64,000 nucleotides of DNA from Cellulomonas terrae (GTDB lineage Bacteria; Actinomycetota; Actinomycetes; Actinomycetales; Cellulomonadaceae): contig NZ_BJWH01000015.1 in the NCBI RefSeq assembly GCF_007990265.1, forward strand, positions 1 to 64,000, written 5' to 3'. Shown here piece by piece: positions 16,541-25,651 of the stretch. The position numbers were made by a program, and so were the translations under genes. Under the pieces are notes generated by a model. It saw nothing but the letters and a program-made list of their open reading frames with translations, was not told the DNA's origin and did no database searches. How positions within the stretch are numbered: the stretch's first letter is position 1; each line of letters opens with the position of its first letter.

Positions 16541-18429
16541 GCGGCGACGGTAGCGCTGCTGCTCTCGAACTGCGTCCGGTACAGCTCCGCGTACACGCCG
16601 CCGCGGTCCAGCAGCTGGGCGTGCGTGCCCTGGTCGACGACGCGGCCGTGGTCGAGGACGACGATCGAGTCGGCCTGGCGCACGGTCGACAGACGGTGGG
16701 CGATGACGATGCTCGTGCGCCCGGTCAGGGCCTCGTCGAGCGCCGCCTGGACAGCGGCCTCGGACCCGGAGTCGAGGTGCGCGGTGGCCTCGTCGAGGAT
16801 CACGACGTCAGGCGCCTTGAGCAGCATCCGGGCGATCGCGAGGCGCTGCCGCTCGCCGCCGGACAGCCGGTAGCCGCGGTCGCCGACCACGGTGTGGATC
16901 CCGTCGGGCAGGGTCGCGACGAGGTCGGCGATGTGCGCCTGCACCAGCGCGCGCTCGATGTCGGCGTCCGTGGCTTCCGGGCGGGCGTAGCGCAGGTTCT
17001 CCGCGATCGTGTCGTGGAAGAGGTGGGCCTCCTGGCTGACCACGCCGACGGTCGCGCGCAGCGAGGCGTGCGTGACGTCCCGCAGGTCGGTGCCGGCGAT
17101 CCGGACGGAACCCTGCGTCGGGTCGTACATGCGCGTGACCAGCTGCGAGATCGTCGTCTTGCCGGCGCCCGAGTGGCCGACGAGCGCGACCATGTGGCCC
17201 GCGGGGACGGTGAACGACACCTCGCGCAGCGTGTCGTCGACGGGCTCGGTGCTCAGCGTGGCGACGGACTCCAGGGACGCCAGCGAGACCTCGTCGGCCC
17301 CCGGGTACCGGAAGCTCACGGCGTCGAGCTGGACCGTCGCGCCGTGCTTCGCCTTCTCCTGGCCGAGGTCGATCGCGTCCGGCTTCTCCGCGACCGTCGG
17401 CTCCAGGTCCAGCACCTCGAGCACGCGCTCGAAGCTGACCAGCGCGGTCATCACGTCGACCTGCACGTTGGACATCGCGGTGAGCGGACCGTACAGGCGG
17501 CCGAGGTAGGCCGTGAGCGCGACAACGACACCGACGGTGAGCTGGCCGCGGATCGCCATGACGCCGCCGAGGCCGTAGACGATGGCGACGGCGACGCTGG
17601 CCAACGTCGTCAGACCGACGCGAAACCACGTGGAGTACAGGGCGCGCTTGACGCCGATGTCCCGGACGCGGTCCACCTGCTCGGCATAGCCCGTCGACTC
17701 GCGCTGCGGGTCGCCGAAGATCTTGACCAGGTGCGCGCCCGCGACGTTGAACCGCTCGTTCATGATCTGCGCGGCGTCGGCGTTCAGGGCGTAGCTCTCG
17801 CGGGTGATCGCGGCGATCTTCTTGCCGAACCAGCGGGCCGGGAAGATGAACGCCGGCAGCAGGACCAGGCTCAGCAGGGTCAGCTGCCACGACATGCTGA
17901 GCATCGCCGCGAGCACGAACACGATGGTCAGCGAGTTGCTCACCACGTTCTGCAGGGTCGACGTGAACGCCTGCTGCGCGCCGAGCACGTCACCGTTCAG
18001 CCGCTGCACCAGCGCGCCGGTCTTGGCCCGGCTGAAGAACGCGAGCGGCATGCGCTGCACGTGGTCGAAGACCTCCGTGCGCAGGTCCCTGATCAGGCCC
18101 TCGCCCACCTGGGAGGACACCCAGCGGTCGGCGACGGACAGGCCTGCGGAGACGATCGCGAGGACAGCGACGATCGCCGCGACCGTCACGACGACGCGGG
18201 TGTCGCCCGCGGTGATGCCGTCGTCGATGAGCGTCTTGAACAGCAGGGGGGTGACCGCGCCGGCCGCGGCCTCGACGGCGATGAGCGCGACGAAGACCGC
18301 GAGCCTGCCTCGGTAGGGGCGCGCGAACCGCAGGATCCGCTTCAGGGTGTCGCGCGTGAGCTTGTGGTCCGCCACCGTGCGGTCCTTGGCGAAGCTGCGC
18401 ATGTTGGGGCTGCCGGAAGTCATCGACAC
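16537..18429 (-). CDS. ABC exporter, fused permease-ATPase
   Basis: A ~630-residue type IV ABC exporter half-transporter. Residues about 30-310 form six transmembrane helices. The ATPase domain has Walker A GHSGAGKTT, signature LSGGERQR, Walker B VVILDEAT and the H-loop IAHRLST. A roughly 15-residue insert precedes the first ATPase strand. An AAGGAGG at 18438-18444 lies 8 nt before the GTG at 18429, the start I prefer; an ATG at 18423 is the alternative. It is divergent from a MarR regulator at 18547, so it is likely a drug or metabolite exporter under MarR control. Confidence 0.9.
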   Translation of the reverse strand: MSMTSGSPNMRSFAKDRTVADHKLTRDTLKRILRFARPYRGRLAVFVALIAVEAAAGAVTPLLFKTLIDDGITAGDTRVVVTVAAIVAVLAIVSAGLSVADRWVSSQVGEGLIRDLRTEVFDHVQRMPLAFFSRAKTGALVQRLNGDVLGAQQAFTSTLQNVVSNSLTIVFVLAAMLSMSWQLTLLSLVLLPAFIFPARWFGKKIAAITRESYALNADAAQIMNERFNVAGAHLVKIFGDPQRESTGYAEQVDRVRDIGVKRALYSTWFRVGLTTLASVAVAIVYGLGGVMAIRGQLTVGVVVALTAYLGRLYGPLTAMSNVQVDVMTALVSFERVLEVLDLEPTVAEKPDAIDLGQEKAKHGATVQLDAVSFRYPGADEVSLASLESVATLSTEPVDDTLREVSFTVPAGHMVALVGHSGAGKTTISQLVTRMYDPTQGSVRIAGTDLRDVTHASLRATVGVVSQEAHLFHDTIAENLRYARPEATDADIERALVQAHIADLVATLPDGIHTVVGDRGYRLSGGERQRLAIARMLLKAPDVVILDEATAHLDSGSEAAVQAALDEALTGRTSIVIAHRLSTVRQADSIVVLDHGRVVDQGTHAQLLDRGGVYAELYRTQFESSSATVAA

Positions 18430-18490
18430 GGGCGCCACCTCCTTGGTCCTGGTGCGTCCCGGCTCCCGGGGCGCTCGGCCTCGTGAGCCG

Positions 18491-18546
18491 ATGCTGAGGT
18501 TAACTCACTATGTGCCTAGATCACAAGTTGCGGTAGTCTCGCGGCC
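18491..18546. promoter_or_regulatory. AT-rich divergent promoter region (marR / ABC exporter)
   Basis: The gap between the exporter and marR is conspicuously AT-richer than its surroundings. TAGTCT (18534-18539) ends 7 nt before the marR GTG and is a good -10 for a leaderless marR mRNA. A weak dyad TGTG-N7-CACA lies at 18511-18525. MarR-family proteins usually bind such divergent gaps; the exact site is not certain. Confidence 0.5.
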
Positions 18547-18990
18547 GTGACCTCCTCCGACGGCTCCGGAGAGCTGCTCGAGCTCCTGTACGGCGTGCTC
18601 CGCGGCGTCCGTCGCGACGCCGCCGCCCGGCTCGAGCTGCAAGGCACCACGCCCGGGCAGCTCCGACTGCTGCGGACGCTCGAGCGGTGCGACGGGCCGC
18701 GTCGGCTCGGCGAGCTGGCTGCGGCGCTCGACGTCGCGCCGCGGTCCGTCACCTCCAAGGTGGACCTCGCCGAGGAGGACGGGCTGGTCCGGCGGCTGCC
18801 CGACCCGAGCGACCGGCGCGCGACGCTGCTCGAGCTCACGCCCGCCGGGCACGCGCTGCTCGCGGCCATCTCCGCGCAGCGGCACGAGGGGGCGGCCGAG
18901 CGGCTGGGGCGGCTGTCCGCCGACGAGCAGGCGGAGCTGCTGCGGTTGCTGCGGATCGTGGGGGACGGGCCGGCGACAGCCGACGGCTGA
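18547..18990 (+). CDS. MarR-family transcriptional regulator
   Basis: A 147-residue winged-helix regulator. The recognition helix and wing are visible in RRLGELAAALDVAPRSVTSKVD and EEDGLVRRLPDPSDRRATLLELTPAG, the DxR-containing MarR wing. The N- and C-terminal helices provide the dimer interface. It starts at a GTG with a -10 7 nt upstream and no Shine-Dalgarno, so it is probably leaderless. It is divergent from the ABC exporter, which it most likely represses together with itself. Confidence 0.9.
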   Translation: MTSSDGSGELLELLYGVLRGVRRDAAARLELQGTTPGQLRLLRTLERCDGPRRLGELAAALDVAPRSVTSKVDLAEEDGLVRRLPDPSDRRATLLELTPAGHALLAAISAQRHEGAAERLGRLSADEQAELLRLLRIVGDGPATADG

Positions 18991-19173
18991 CGGGCGACGC
19001 GTCGGCCGGGTTGCTGCGCGGATGGCTCGTGAGCGGGTCGTTCGTTCGACCTGATCTGCGGTCCTCTCTGTCCACAGATTGCGGCCTGTGGGCGGCTCGA
19101 CGATCTCTCCTGTGGATATGTTTGTGCAGGTCAGAGGTTGTTTTCCGACGTGGGACCTGGCAGAATCGTACGT

Positions 19174-20730
19174 ATGTTCGATACTCCGACCATGACGCGT
19201 GACGCCGTGTCCCGCCTCGCGCGGCTGCGGCAGTCCGCCGCGCAGCTGGCTGACCAGGTCGCGGCGTGCGGAGAGTGGTCCGGTCGGGAACGGGCGGAGG
19301 CGCTGTCGTCGCTCGACCTCCTCGTCGCGGCCCTCACTCGCGTCCGCGCGGACCTGCTCGTGGCGGAACGGAACGCAGGGACGTCACAGCGGCCTGGTGA
19401 TCGGTCGTTCGAGGCGGCGCGTGCGCGGATCTCCCGGACCGGTGCCGCCGAAGCCACGCGCGAGGTCCGGCAGGCTGACGCGCTCGTGTCGATGCCGACC
19501 GTCGCGGCCGCGGTCGGCGACGGCCGTGTGCCGCTCGGCCACCTCGACACGCTCGCTCGGGTCGCCGCAACAGCCGCCCCGGAGGTCGCACAGCTGTTCC
19601 GGTCGGCCGAGATGCAGGCGACGGTCGTGCAGCTGGCGGTGGCGCAGTCCGCGCCTGACTTCGCCCGGTCGCTCGCGCAGCTCGCCGCGTCGCGTGACCC
19701 GCAGGCGCTCGAAGACACGCACGAGGCCGTCCGGCGTGAGCGGTCGCTCGTGCTCTCGCACCGGGCGCGTGGGACGTACCTCAAGGGGTTCCTCGACCGG
19801 GTGGCCGGCGAGGCGCTGCAGGTCGCGCTGGACTCCACCGGGCAGGTACCGGACGGGACGAGGTCGCCCGAGCAGGCGCGGGCCGATGCGCTCGTCGCGC
19901 TGGCCCGGCGCGCGTGCGCGGGTATGGCCGGAGGGGAAGGGTCAGCGCGCAGACGTGTGGCGGCGGGGTCTGACGTGCCGGCAGCCGGAGCCGAGCGCGA
20001 GGTCAGGGGTCGGGCCGAGGGTGTGGACGGGGCCAAGGGCGAGACCGGGAAGGGTCTTGGCGCGAGCAGCAGGCCTCACGTGTCGCTGATCGTGCCGGTC
20101 GAGACGTTCGCTGCTCTGCGGAACCACCACCGGGACCGGGAGGCTGCGCGCTCGGGCGACGACTGGGTCGTGGAGGACGCGGGTCAGCCGGTGCCCGATG
20201 CGGCAGACCAGTGGTCGACGATGGCCCCCGTCCCGCCCGCGACGTTGGAGGACGGCACTCCTGTCGCCATGTCTGAGCTGGCCCAGGCCCTGTGCGACTG
20301 CGAGATCACGCGCATCGTCATGAGCGCCGAGGGGGTTCCGGTGGATCTCGGCCGCACCCGGCGGACGTACAGCGGGGTGCATCGGCGGGCGGTCGTCGCG
20401 CGGGACCGGCAGTGCGCGTGGAACGGCTGCCACGCCTCGGCGCGGTGGTCCCAGGTGCACCACATCCGGTGGTGGGACCGGGACCGCGGGTCGACGTCGA
20501 TAGAGAACGGCGTCCTGCTGTGCGACTACCACCATCACGAGGTCCACAGGCTGGACCTGACGATCGAGCGTCACGCCAAGCCGCCTGGGCACCTGCAGCG
20601 ACGGCGTGCATCCGATCGACTGCCCGAGGAGGAGCCTCCGTTCGCACCGATGCGCTACACGTTCCGTCGACGGCGTGACGGTCGGACCGTCAGCGCTCCG
20701 GAGCGGAACCCGTCGGCCGCCAGCCCGTAG
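19174..20730 (+). CDS. DUF222/HNH endonuclease-domain protein
   Basis: A 518-residue protein of the actinobacterial DUF222 (13E12-repeat) family. The long helical DUF222 region covers residues about 20-330, with a low-complexity Gly/Ala/Glu insert near 255-300. A C-terminal HNH nuclease domain (about 415-470) shows CAWNGCHASARWSQVHHIRWW and LLCDYHHHEVHR, containing the paired Cys, the catalytic HH and the final His. Family members occur in many copies per actinobacterial genome and are suspected of mobility or DNA-processing roles, but function is unproven. The ATG at 19174 opens MFDTPTMTRD. The stop codon lies within a 30-bp tandem repeat. Confidence 0.88.
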   Translation: MFDTPTMTRDAVSRLARLRQSAAQLADQVAACGEWSGRERAEALSSLDLLVAALTRVRADLLVAERNAGTSQRPGDRSFEAARARISRTGAAEATREVRQADALVSMPTVAAAVGDGRVPLGHLDTLARVAATAAPEVAQLFRSAEMQATVVQLAVAQSAPDFARSLAQLAASRDPQALEDTHEAVRRERSLVLSHRARGTYLKGFLDRVAGEALQVALDSTGQVPDGTRSPEQARADALVALARRACAGMAGGEGSARRRVAAGSDVPAAGAEREVRGRAEGVDGAKGETGKGLGASSRPHVSLIVPVETFAALRNHHRDREAARSGDDWVVEDAGQPVPDAADQWSTMAPVPPATLEDGTPVAMSELAQALCDCEITRIVMSAEGVPVDLGRTRRTYSGVHRRAVVARDRQCAWNGCHASARWSQVHHIRWWDRDRGSTSIENGVLLCDYHHHEVHRLDLTIERHAKPPGHLQRRRASDRLPEEEPPFAPMRYTFRRRRDGRTVSAPERNPSAASP

Positions 20731-20784
20731 CGGGACTTCCGTCACGGCCGTCGGCCGTAGCGGGACTTCTGGCACGGCCGTCGC
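20725..20784. repeat. 30-bp direct tandem repeat at the end of the HNH gene
   Basis: Two adjacent 30-bp units (20725-20754 and 20755-20784) share CCGTAGCGGGACTTC, then CACGGCCGTCG, and differ at three positions. The first unit contains the stop codon of the HNH gene. The second copy abuts the gap before the ThrE-type gene. Confidence 0.75.
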
Positions 20785-20807
20785 CGGCGGGTTCAGGCCA
20801 TCATGGG

Positions 20808-22076
20808 GTGGTGCCCACCGTGCCGGATGACGACGAGCTCGAGCTGATCCGTCGATCCGGTGTCGTGCTGCGGGTCGGGCGGCTGAGCCTGTCGGCGGGG
20901 ACCGGCTCGTACCGGGTCAAGGCGTCGATGGCCCGGATCGCGCATGCGCTGGGCATCGACCGGCACGAAGCGCACGTCACGCTCACCGAGATCACCACGA
21001 CGTCGCACAGCGGGCCCAGCTTCCGCACCGAGGTGACCGAGGTCCGCACGATCGGGGTGAACGTCGACCGGCTCACCGAGCTGGAGCGCCTGGCCGGACG
21101 GGTGGATGCTGCGGGCCGGCTGACGCCCGAGGAGGTCACCGCGGAGCTGGACCGCATCGCGGACAAGCCACCGCTGTACCCGGTGCTCCTCAACGCGTTG
21201 TGGGCGGCGATCGCGTGCGCGGCATTCTCGTTCCTGAACAGCGGCGGAATCATCGAGATCGTCGGTGTCGTCGTCGGCGCGTTCCTCGGCCAGGCGCTGC
21301 GCCGCACCCTCCTCCACCGCGGGTTCAACCAGTTCGGCGTCACGATGCTGAGCGCCACGGTGGCGTGCCTGGGCTACCTCGGCTTCGTGTGGCTGCTCCA
21401 GGCCGCCGGTGTCGGAGGGGTCGGTCACGAGGCCGGGTACGTGTCTGCCGTGCTGTTCCTGGTGCCCGGGTTCCCGCTGGTCACCGGGTTCCTCGACCTG
21501 GCCAAGCTGGACTTCTCGGCGGGGATCGCCCGCCTGGTGCACGCGCTGATGATCCTGACGTCGGCGGCGCTCGCGCTGTGGGCCGTGTCTCTGGTCGTCG
21601 GGCTCACTCCCGACCCGCCCGTCGCCCCGGCCCTCGACCCGGGCGTCCTGCTCGCCCTGCGCTTCGTCGCCAGCTTCGTCGGCGTGCTCGGCTTCGCGCT
21701 GATGTTCAACAGCCCGTGGCGCATCGCGCTCGCGGCGGCGAGCGTCGGCATGGTGGCGAACGTGCTGCGCATCCAGCTGGTCGAGGGAACCGTGCCGCCG
21801 CAGGCGGCCGCGGCGGTCGCGGCCCTGGTCGTGGGGCTGCTCGCCGCCGTCATCACCCCGCGCCTCGACGTGCCGCGGATCACGGTCTACGTCCCGGCGG
21901 TGACGATCATGGTGCCGGGCGTGCTGGCGTACCGGGCGGTGTTCCAGATGTCCAACGGCAACACGGTGGAGGCGCTCGCGTTCGGGGTCGAGGCCGCCCT
22001 CGTCGTCGCCGCGCTCGCCATCGGGCTGGCGATCGCCCGGATGCTCACCGACCGCACGTGGGCGTACGAACGCTGA
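20808..22076 (+). CDS. Threonine/serine exporter-family protein (ThrE-like)
   Basis: A 422-residue membrane protein. The N-terminal soluble domain (about 1-120; LGIDRHEAHVTLTEITTTS) and the following ten or so transmembrane helices match the ThrE/DUF1212 arrangement, including NALWAAIACAAFSFLNSGG and VPGFPLVTGFLDLAKLDFSAG at the conserved helix 3-5 region. ThrE exports threonine and serine by proton-motive force in Corynebacterium. The start is one of two adjacent GTG codons (20808/20811). The gene ends 7 nt from the convergent ABC exporter gene. Confidence 0.85.
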   Translation: MVPTVPDDDELELIRRSGVVLRVGRLSLSAGTGSYRVKASMARIAHALGIDRHEAHVTLTEITTTSHSGPSFRTEVTEVRTIGVNVDRLTELERLAGRVDAAGRLTPEEVTAELDRIADKPPLYPVLLNALWAAIACAAFSFLNSGGIIEIVGVVVGAFLGQALRRTLLHRGFNQFGVTMLSATVACLGYLGFVWLLQAAGVGGVGHEAGYVSAVLFLVPGFPLVTGFLDLAKLDFSAGIARLVHALMILTSAALALWAVSLVVGLTPDPPVAPALDPGVLLALRFVASFVGVLGFALMFNSPWRIALAAASVGMVANVLRIQLVEGTVPPQAAAAVAALVVGLLAAVITPRLDVPRITVYVPAVTIMVPGVLAYRAVFQMSNGNTVEALAFGVEAALVVAALAIGLAIARMLTDRTWAYER

Positions 22077-22083
22077 GCCGGCG

Positions 22084-23865
22084 TCAGACCTGCTGGGCGC
22101 GCTGGAGCCGGGCGTACCGGCCGTCGGCGGCGAGCAGGTCGTCGTGGGTGCCGACCTCGACCACGCGGGCGTCGTCGAGGACGACGATCCGGTCGGCGGA
22201 ACGGATGGTCGACAGTCGGTGCGCGACGACGAGCGTGGTCCGGCCCTTCATGAGCCGGGCCAGCGCTTCCTTGACCGCCGCCTCGGACTCGGGGTCGAGG
22301 GCCGAGGTCGCCTCGTCGAGCAGCAGGATGCGCGGGTCGCGGACGAGGGCGCGGGCGATGGCGATGCGCTGCCGCTGGCCGCCGGACAGGCGCGCGCCGC
22401 GCTCGCCGACGACGGTGTCCCAGCCGTCGGGGAGGGCGTCGACGATCTCGGCGGCGTTCGCGTCGACGAGGGCCTGGCGGACGCGTTCGTCGGACACCTT
22501 CGGCAGGCCGTAGGCGACGTTGTCGCGGATAGACCCCTCGAACAGGACGGACTCCTGGGGGACGACGGACACGTGCGTGCGGACGGAGCGCAGGTCGAGC
22601 AGGGCGGTGTCGACGCCGTCGAGCAGGAGCCGGCCGCCGGTGGGTCGCAGGAAGCCGAGCGCCAAATTGAGCACGGTCGACTTGCCGGAGCCGGACGGGC
22701 CGACGAACGCGACGGTCTGGCCGGCCTCGATGGTCAGGTCGATGCCGTCGAGGGCGTCGCTGTCGGCGTCGGGGTACCGGAAGTGCACGTTCTCGAGGGT
22801 CAGCCGGCCGTCGACGTGGTCGACGCGGCGCTTGCCGGCGTTCTCCTCGAGGTCGGGCTCCTGCATGACCTCGGCGATGGACCGGACCGACTCGAGACCC
22901 TTCGCGCCGATGGGCAGGAGCATGAGCAGGCCGGTGACCGACCCGGTGATGAGGGCGAAGTAGGAGCTGAGCAGGACGACCTGACCGGCGGTGATCGCGA
23001 TGAGACCCGTGATCGACACCCAGGCGGCCAGTACCAGGCAGAGGACGCCGAGCAGCTGCAGGCTCACCCAGCTGAGCGACGCGAACCGGCCGTTGAGGAC
23101 GTCGAGCCGGTACCCGGCGGACCGGACGCCCTCCGCGCCGGCGGCGACGCGTTCCTCCGCGGTGGCCTCCAGCCCGTGCGCGCGGGTGATCGGCATGAGC
23201 GTCGCCATCTCGCCGACGCGCGCGGAGAAGTGCTCGACCTCGCGACGGAACGACTCGTTGCGCTCGCGTGAGCGGCGGGCCAGGACGAACCGCAGCAGGA
23301 CGGCGAGCGGGATGGTCAGCGCGTAGACGGGCAGGAACTCGGGGACGGCCAGCGCGGTCATGACGATCGCGCCGAGCATCACCATGGTCGCGGACAGGAG
23401 GGGGTGGGCGATCTGCTGGAGCATCACCTCGACGTTCTCGACGTCGCGCACCACCTTGGTCTGCACGATCGACGCGCTGACGCGGGAGTGGAAGCCGATG
23501 GACAGGCTCTGCAGCCGGGAGGTGAGCCCGTTGCGCAGGTCGGCGCCGATCTCGCGGACGGCGCCCATGAAGAGCTTGGTCCACTGGACGTGGTTCGGGT
23601 AGTTCTGCACGAGCGCGGCGACGGCGATCGCGGCCCAGAGCCACAGCTCGCTGGTCGGGCCGCCGGCGACGACGACGTCGATGACCTTGCCGGTGATCAC
23701 GGGCATGAGCCAGAGGGGGACGTCCTTCAGCGTGAAGAACGCGACGGCCGTGAGCACGCGCCTGCGGTGGGCTCCGAGGAGGCGCACCACCGACCGGACC
23801 GGGTGGGCGCCGTCGATGTCGATCACGGCGAGGTAGGGCTGCTGGCCAGAAGTCACGCGCTCCAT
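22084..23865 (-). CDS. ABC exporter, fused permease-ATPase
   Basis: A 593-residue ABC exporter half-transporter: six transmembrane helices (about residues 30-320), then an ATPase domain with Walker A GPSGSGKST, signature LSGGQRQR, Walker B ILLLDEATS and H-loop VAHRLST. The ATG at 23865 gives MERVTSGQQPYLAVID; an upstream in-frame extension is Arg/Pro-rich and unlikely. It is divergent from the siderophore operon, sharing a 313-bp gap that carries the iron boxes, which makes siderophore export a reasonable but unproven role. Confidence 0.88.
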   Translation of the reverse strand: MERVTSGQQPYLAVIDIDGAHPVRSVVRLLGAHRRRVLTAVAFFTLKDVPLWLMPVITGKVIDVVVAGGPTSELWLWAAIAVAALVQNYPNHVQWTKLFMGAVREIGADLRNGLTSRLQSLSIGFHSRVSASIVQTKVVRDVENVEVMLQQIAHPLLSATMVMLGAIVMTALAVPEFLPVYALTIPLAVLLRFVLARRSRERNESFRREVEHFSARVGEMATLMPITRAHGLEATAEERVAAGAEGVRSAGYRLDVLNGRFASLSWVSLQLLGVLCLVLAAWVSITGLIAITAGQVVLLSSYFALITGSVTGLLMLLPIGAKGLESVRSIAEVMQEPDLEENAGKRRVDHVDGRLTLENVHFRYPDADSDALDGIDLTIEAGQTVAFVGPSGSGKSTVLNLALGFLRPTGGRLLLDGVDTALLDLRSVRTHVSVVPQESVLFEGSIRDNVAYGLPKVSDERVRQALVDANAAEIVDALPDGWDTVVGERGARLSGGQRQRIAIARALVRDPRILLLDEATSALDPESEAAVKEALARLMKGRTTLVVAHRLSTIRSADRIVVLDDARVVEVGTHDDLLAADGRYARLQRAQQV

Positions 23866-24096
23866 CGTGACATCCGAGCCCGCCTCGGGGACAGCGCCTT
23901 CCCGGTCGAGAACGTATCGATTCGATGAAGGGCGGCGGGAAGCGGTGCGCGGACGACCAGCGCGTCCACCGGGCGCGGCGGGACGGATCGCAGGCGACGA
24001 CGCTCCGGCTCCCACCCGGACGAACGCACGAGCGCGGTCGTCGCCCGCGCGAGACGCGCTCGATCGTCACGGCTGTCGCCGTACGCGGACCGTCGG

Positions 24097-24151
24097 TTGA
24101 CGGATGTCCGGATTCCGCTACGTTAGGCGATGCTTACTTAGGATCACCTAA
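24097..24151 (+). promoter_or_regulatory. Promoter with overlapping DtxR/IdeR-type iron boxes
   Basis: TTGACG (24097-24102) and TACGTT (24119-24124) form a promoter with a 16-bp spacer. Two overlapping 19-bp sites lie at 24123-24141 and 24133-24151, each matching about 13 of 19 positions of the DtxR/IdeR consensus TTAGGTTAGGCTAACCTAA; the second has strong half-sites TTAGG and ACCTAA. Iron-bound repressor here would block the des operon. The remainder of the 313-bp gap (23866-24178) shows nothing else I recognise. Confidence 0.82.
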
Positions 24152-24178
24152 GCCACCCGCCGATAAGGGGCTCTCCGC

Positions 24179-25651
24179 GTGCACCAGCTGCTCTCCGCCA
24201 CGTCCGCCGACCGCTACGTGGAGGCGATGCGCGAGACCGTCGACCGGCTCGCCGGCCGGTTGCGCGACACCGCGCAACCGTTCTCGGGCGCCAGCGTGGG
24301 CCAGCTCCAGGAGGTGGTCGACGCGGTCGACCTCGACGGCGAGGGTGTGGGCACCCGGTCGGCGCTGCGGGAGGCCGACGACCTCGTCGGCGAGCACGCG
24401 GTCTGGTTCCACCACCCGGCCTACGCGGCCCACCTCAACTGCCCGGTCGCGGTGCCCGCCGTCGTCGCCGAGGCGATCGTCGCGGCGGTCAACCCGTCCC
24501 TCGACACGTACGACCAGTCGACGATCGGCACGCTCATGGAGCGCAAGCTGGTCGACTGGACGTGCGGACGGATCGGGTTCGCCGCCGGTGACGGGGTGTT
24601 CACGTCGGGTGGCACGCAGTCGAACCTGCAGGCGCTGCTGCTGGCCCGGGAGGCGGCGATCGCGACCCGGGTGGCCGCGGGGGACAGCCGCGCCGACGTC
24701 GTGCGCCGGCTCGTCGTCGTCGCGACCGCCTCCAGCCACTTCAGCGTGCAGAAGTCCGCCCGGCTGCTCGGGCTCGGCGACGACGCCGTCCTGCTCGTGC
24801 GCACCGACGCCCGCGGCCGGATGGACCCGGCCGCGCTCGCGGGGGCGCTGGACACGCTCGCGGCGATCGACCGGGTGGCCATGTGCGTCGTCGCGACCGC
24901 CGGCACCACCGACCGCGGTTGCCTCGACCCGTTGGCCCTGGTCGCGGACGAGTGCGACCGCGCGGGCGTGTGGCTGCACGTCGACGCGGCCTACGGCTGC
25001 GGGCTGCTGGTCTCGCCGACCCGGCGGCACCTGCTCGACGGCATCGAGCGCGCCCGGTCGGTCACGGTCGACTTCCACAAGAGCTTCTTCCAGCCGGTGT
25101 CGTCCAGCGCGGTGCTCGTGTCGCGGCCGGAGGACCTGGGGCACGTCACGTGGCACGCGGACTACCTCAACCCCGCGGACGCCGAGGAGCCCAACCAGGT
25201 GGACAAGTCGCTGCAGACGACCCGCCGGTTCGACGCGCTCAAGCTGTGGACCACGTTGCGCGCGCTGGGCGCCGACGGCATCGGGGAGATGTTCGACGCG
25301 GTCCTCGACCTGGCCGCGCAGGTGCACGACGAGATCGACCGCGACGTGGACCTCGAGCTGGTCGGCCGCACGGAGCTCAGCACCGTCCTGTTCCGGTACC
25401 AGCCGGTCGACGTCACCGACGCCCAGGCCGACCGCCTGGTCCCGCTGGTGCGGCGCGTGCTGTTCGAGTCGGGGCGTGCCGCCGTCGCCAAGACCGTGGT
25501 GGACGGGCGGCCGTGCCTCAAGCTCACGCTCCTCAACCCGGAGACGACGCTCGACGACGTGCGCGCGGTGCTCGACCTGGTCCGCGGCGCGGGTGCCGCG
25601 CTGATCGAGGGCGACGACCTGGTGGCGTCGGCTGAGGTGGCTGCCCGATGA
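24179..25651 (+). CDS. desA: PLP-dependent lysine decarboxylase (DesA-like)
   Basis: A 490-residue group II pyridoxal-phosphate decarboxylase. The PLP lysine is Lys301 in TVDFHKSFFQP; the cofactor region shows TSGGTQSNLQALLLARE and HVDAAYGCG. In desferrioxamine-type pathways this enzyme converts L-lysine to cadaverine. The GTG at 24179 has AAGGGG 8 nt upstream. It is the first gene of a seven-gene run in which every junction is a 4-nt overlap, and it sits directly behind the iron boxes. Related enzymes act on ornithine or DABA, so the exact amine is inferred from the operon. Confidence 0.92.
   Translation: MHQLLSATSADRYVEAMRETVDRLAGRLRDTAQPFSGASVGQLQEVVDAVDLDGEGVGTRSALREADDLVGEHAVWFHHPAYAAHLNCPVAVPAVVAEAIVAAVNPSLDTYDQSTIGTLMERKLVDWTCGRIGFAAGDGVFTSGGTQSNLQALLLAREAAIATRVAAGDSRADVVRRLVVVATASSHFSVQKSARLLGLGDDAVLLVRTDARGRMDPAALAGALDTLAAIDRVAMCVVATAGTTDRGCLDPLALVADECDRAGVWLHVDAAYGCGLLVSPTRRHLLDGIERARSVTVDFHKSFFQPVSSSAVLVSRPEDLGHVTWHADYLNPADAEEPNQVDKSLQTTRRFDALKLWTTLRALGADGIGEMFDAVLDLAAQVHDEIDRDVDLELVGRTELSTVLFRYQPVDVTDAQADRLVPLVRRVLFESGRAAVAKTVVDGRPCLKLTLLNPETTLDDVRAVLDLVRGAGAALIEGDDLVASAEVAAR

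Noticed and set aside
18511-18525. TGTG-N7-CACA as a definite MarR operator
   Set aside because: Only 4-bp arms with unpaired flanks; kept only as part of a general promoter region.
19068-19119. Two DnaA-box-like sequences (CTGTCCACA at 19068-19076; TGTGGATAT at 19111-19119) before the HNH gene
   Set aside because: Only two imperfect boxes, with no AT-rich unwinding element and no dnaA, dnaN or other origin genes nearby.
19174-20730. HNH gene as part of a restriction or CRISPR system
   Set aside because: No methylase, Cas gene or repeat array nearby; the DUF222 architecture is a common multi-copy actinobacterial family.
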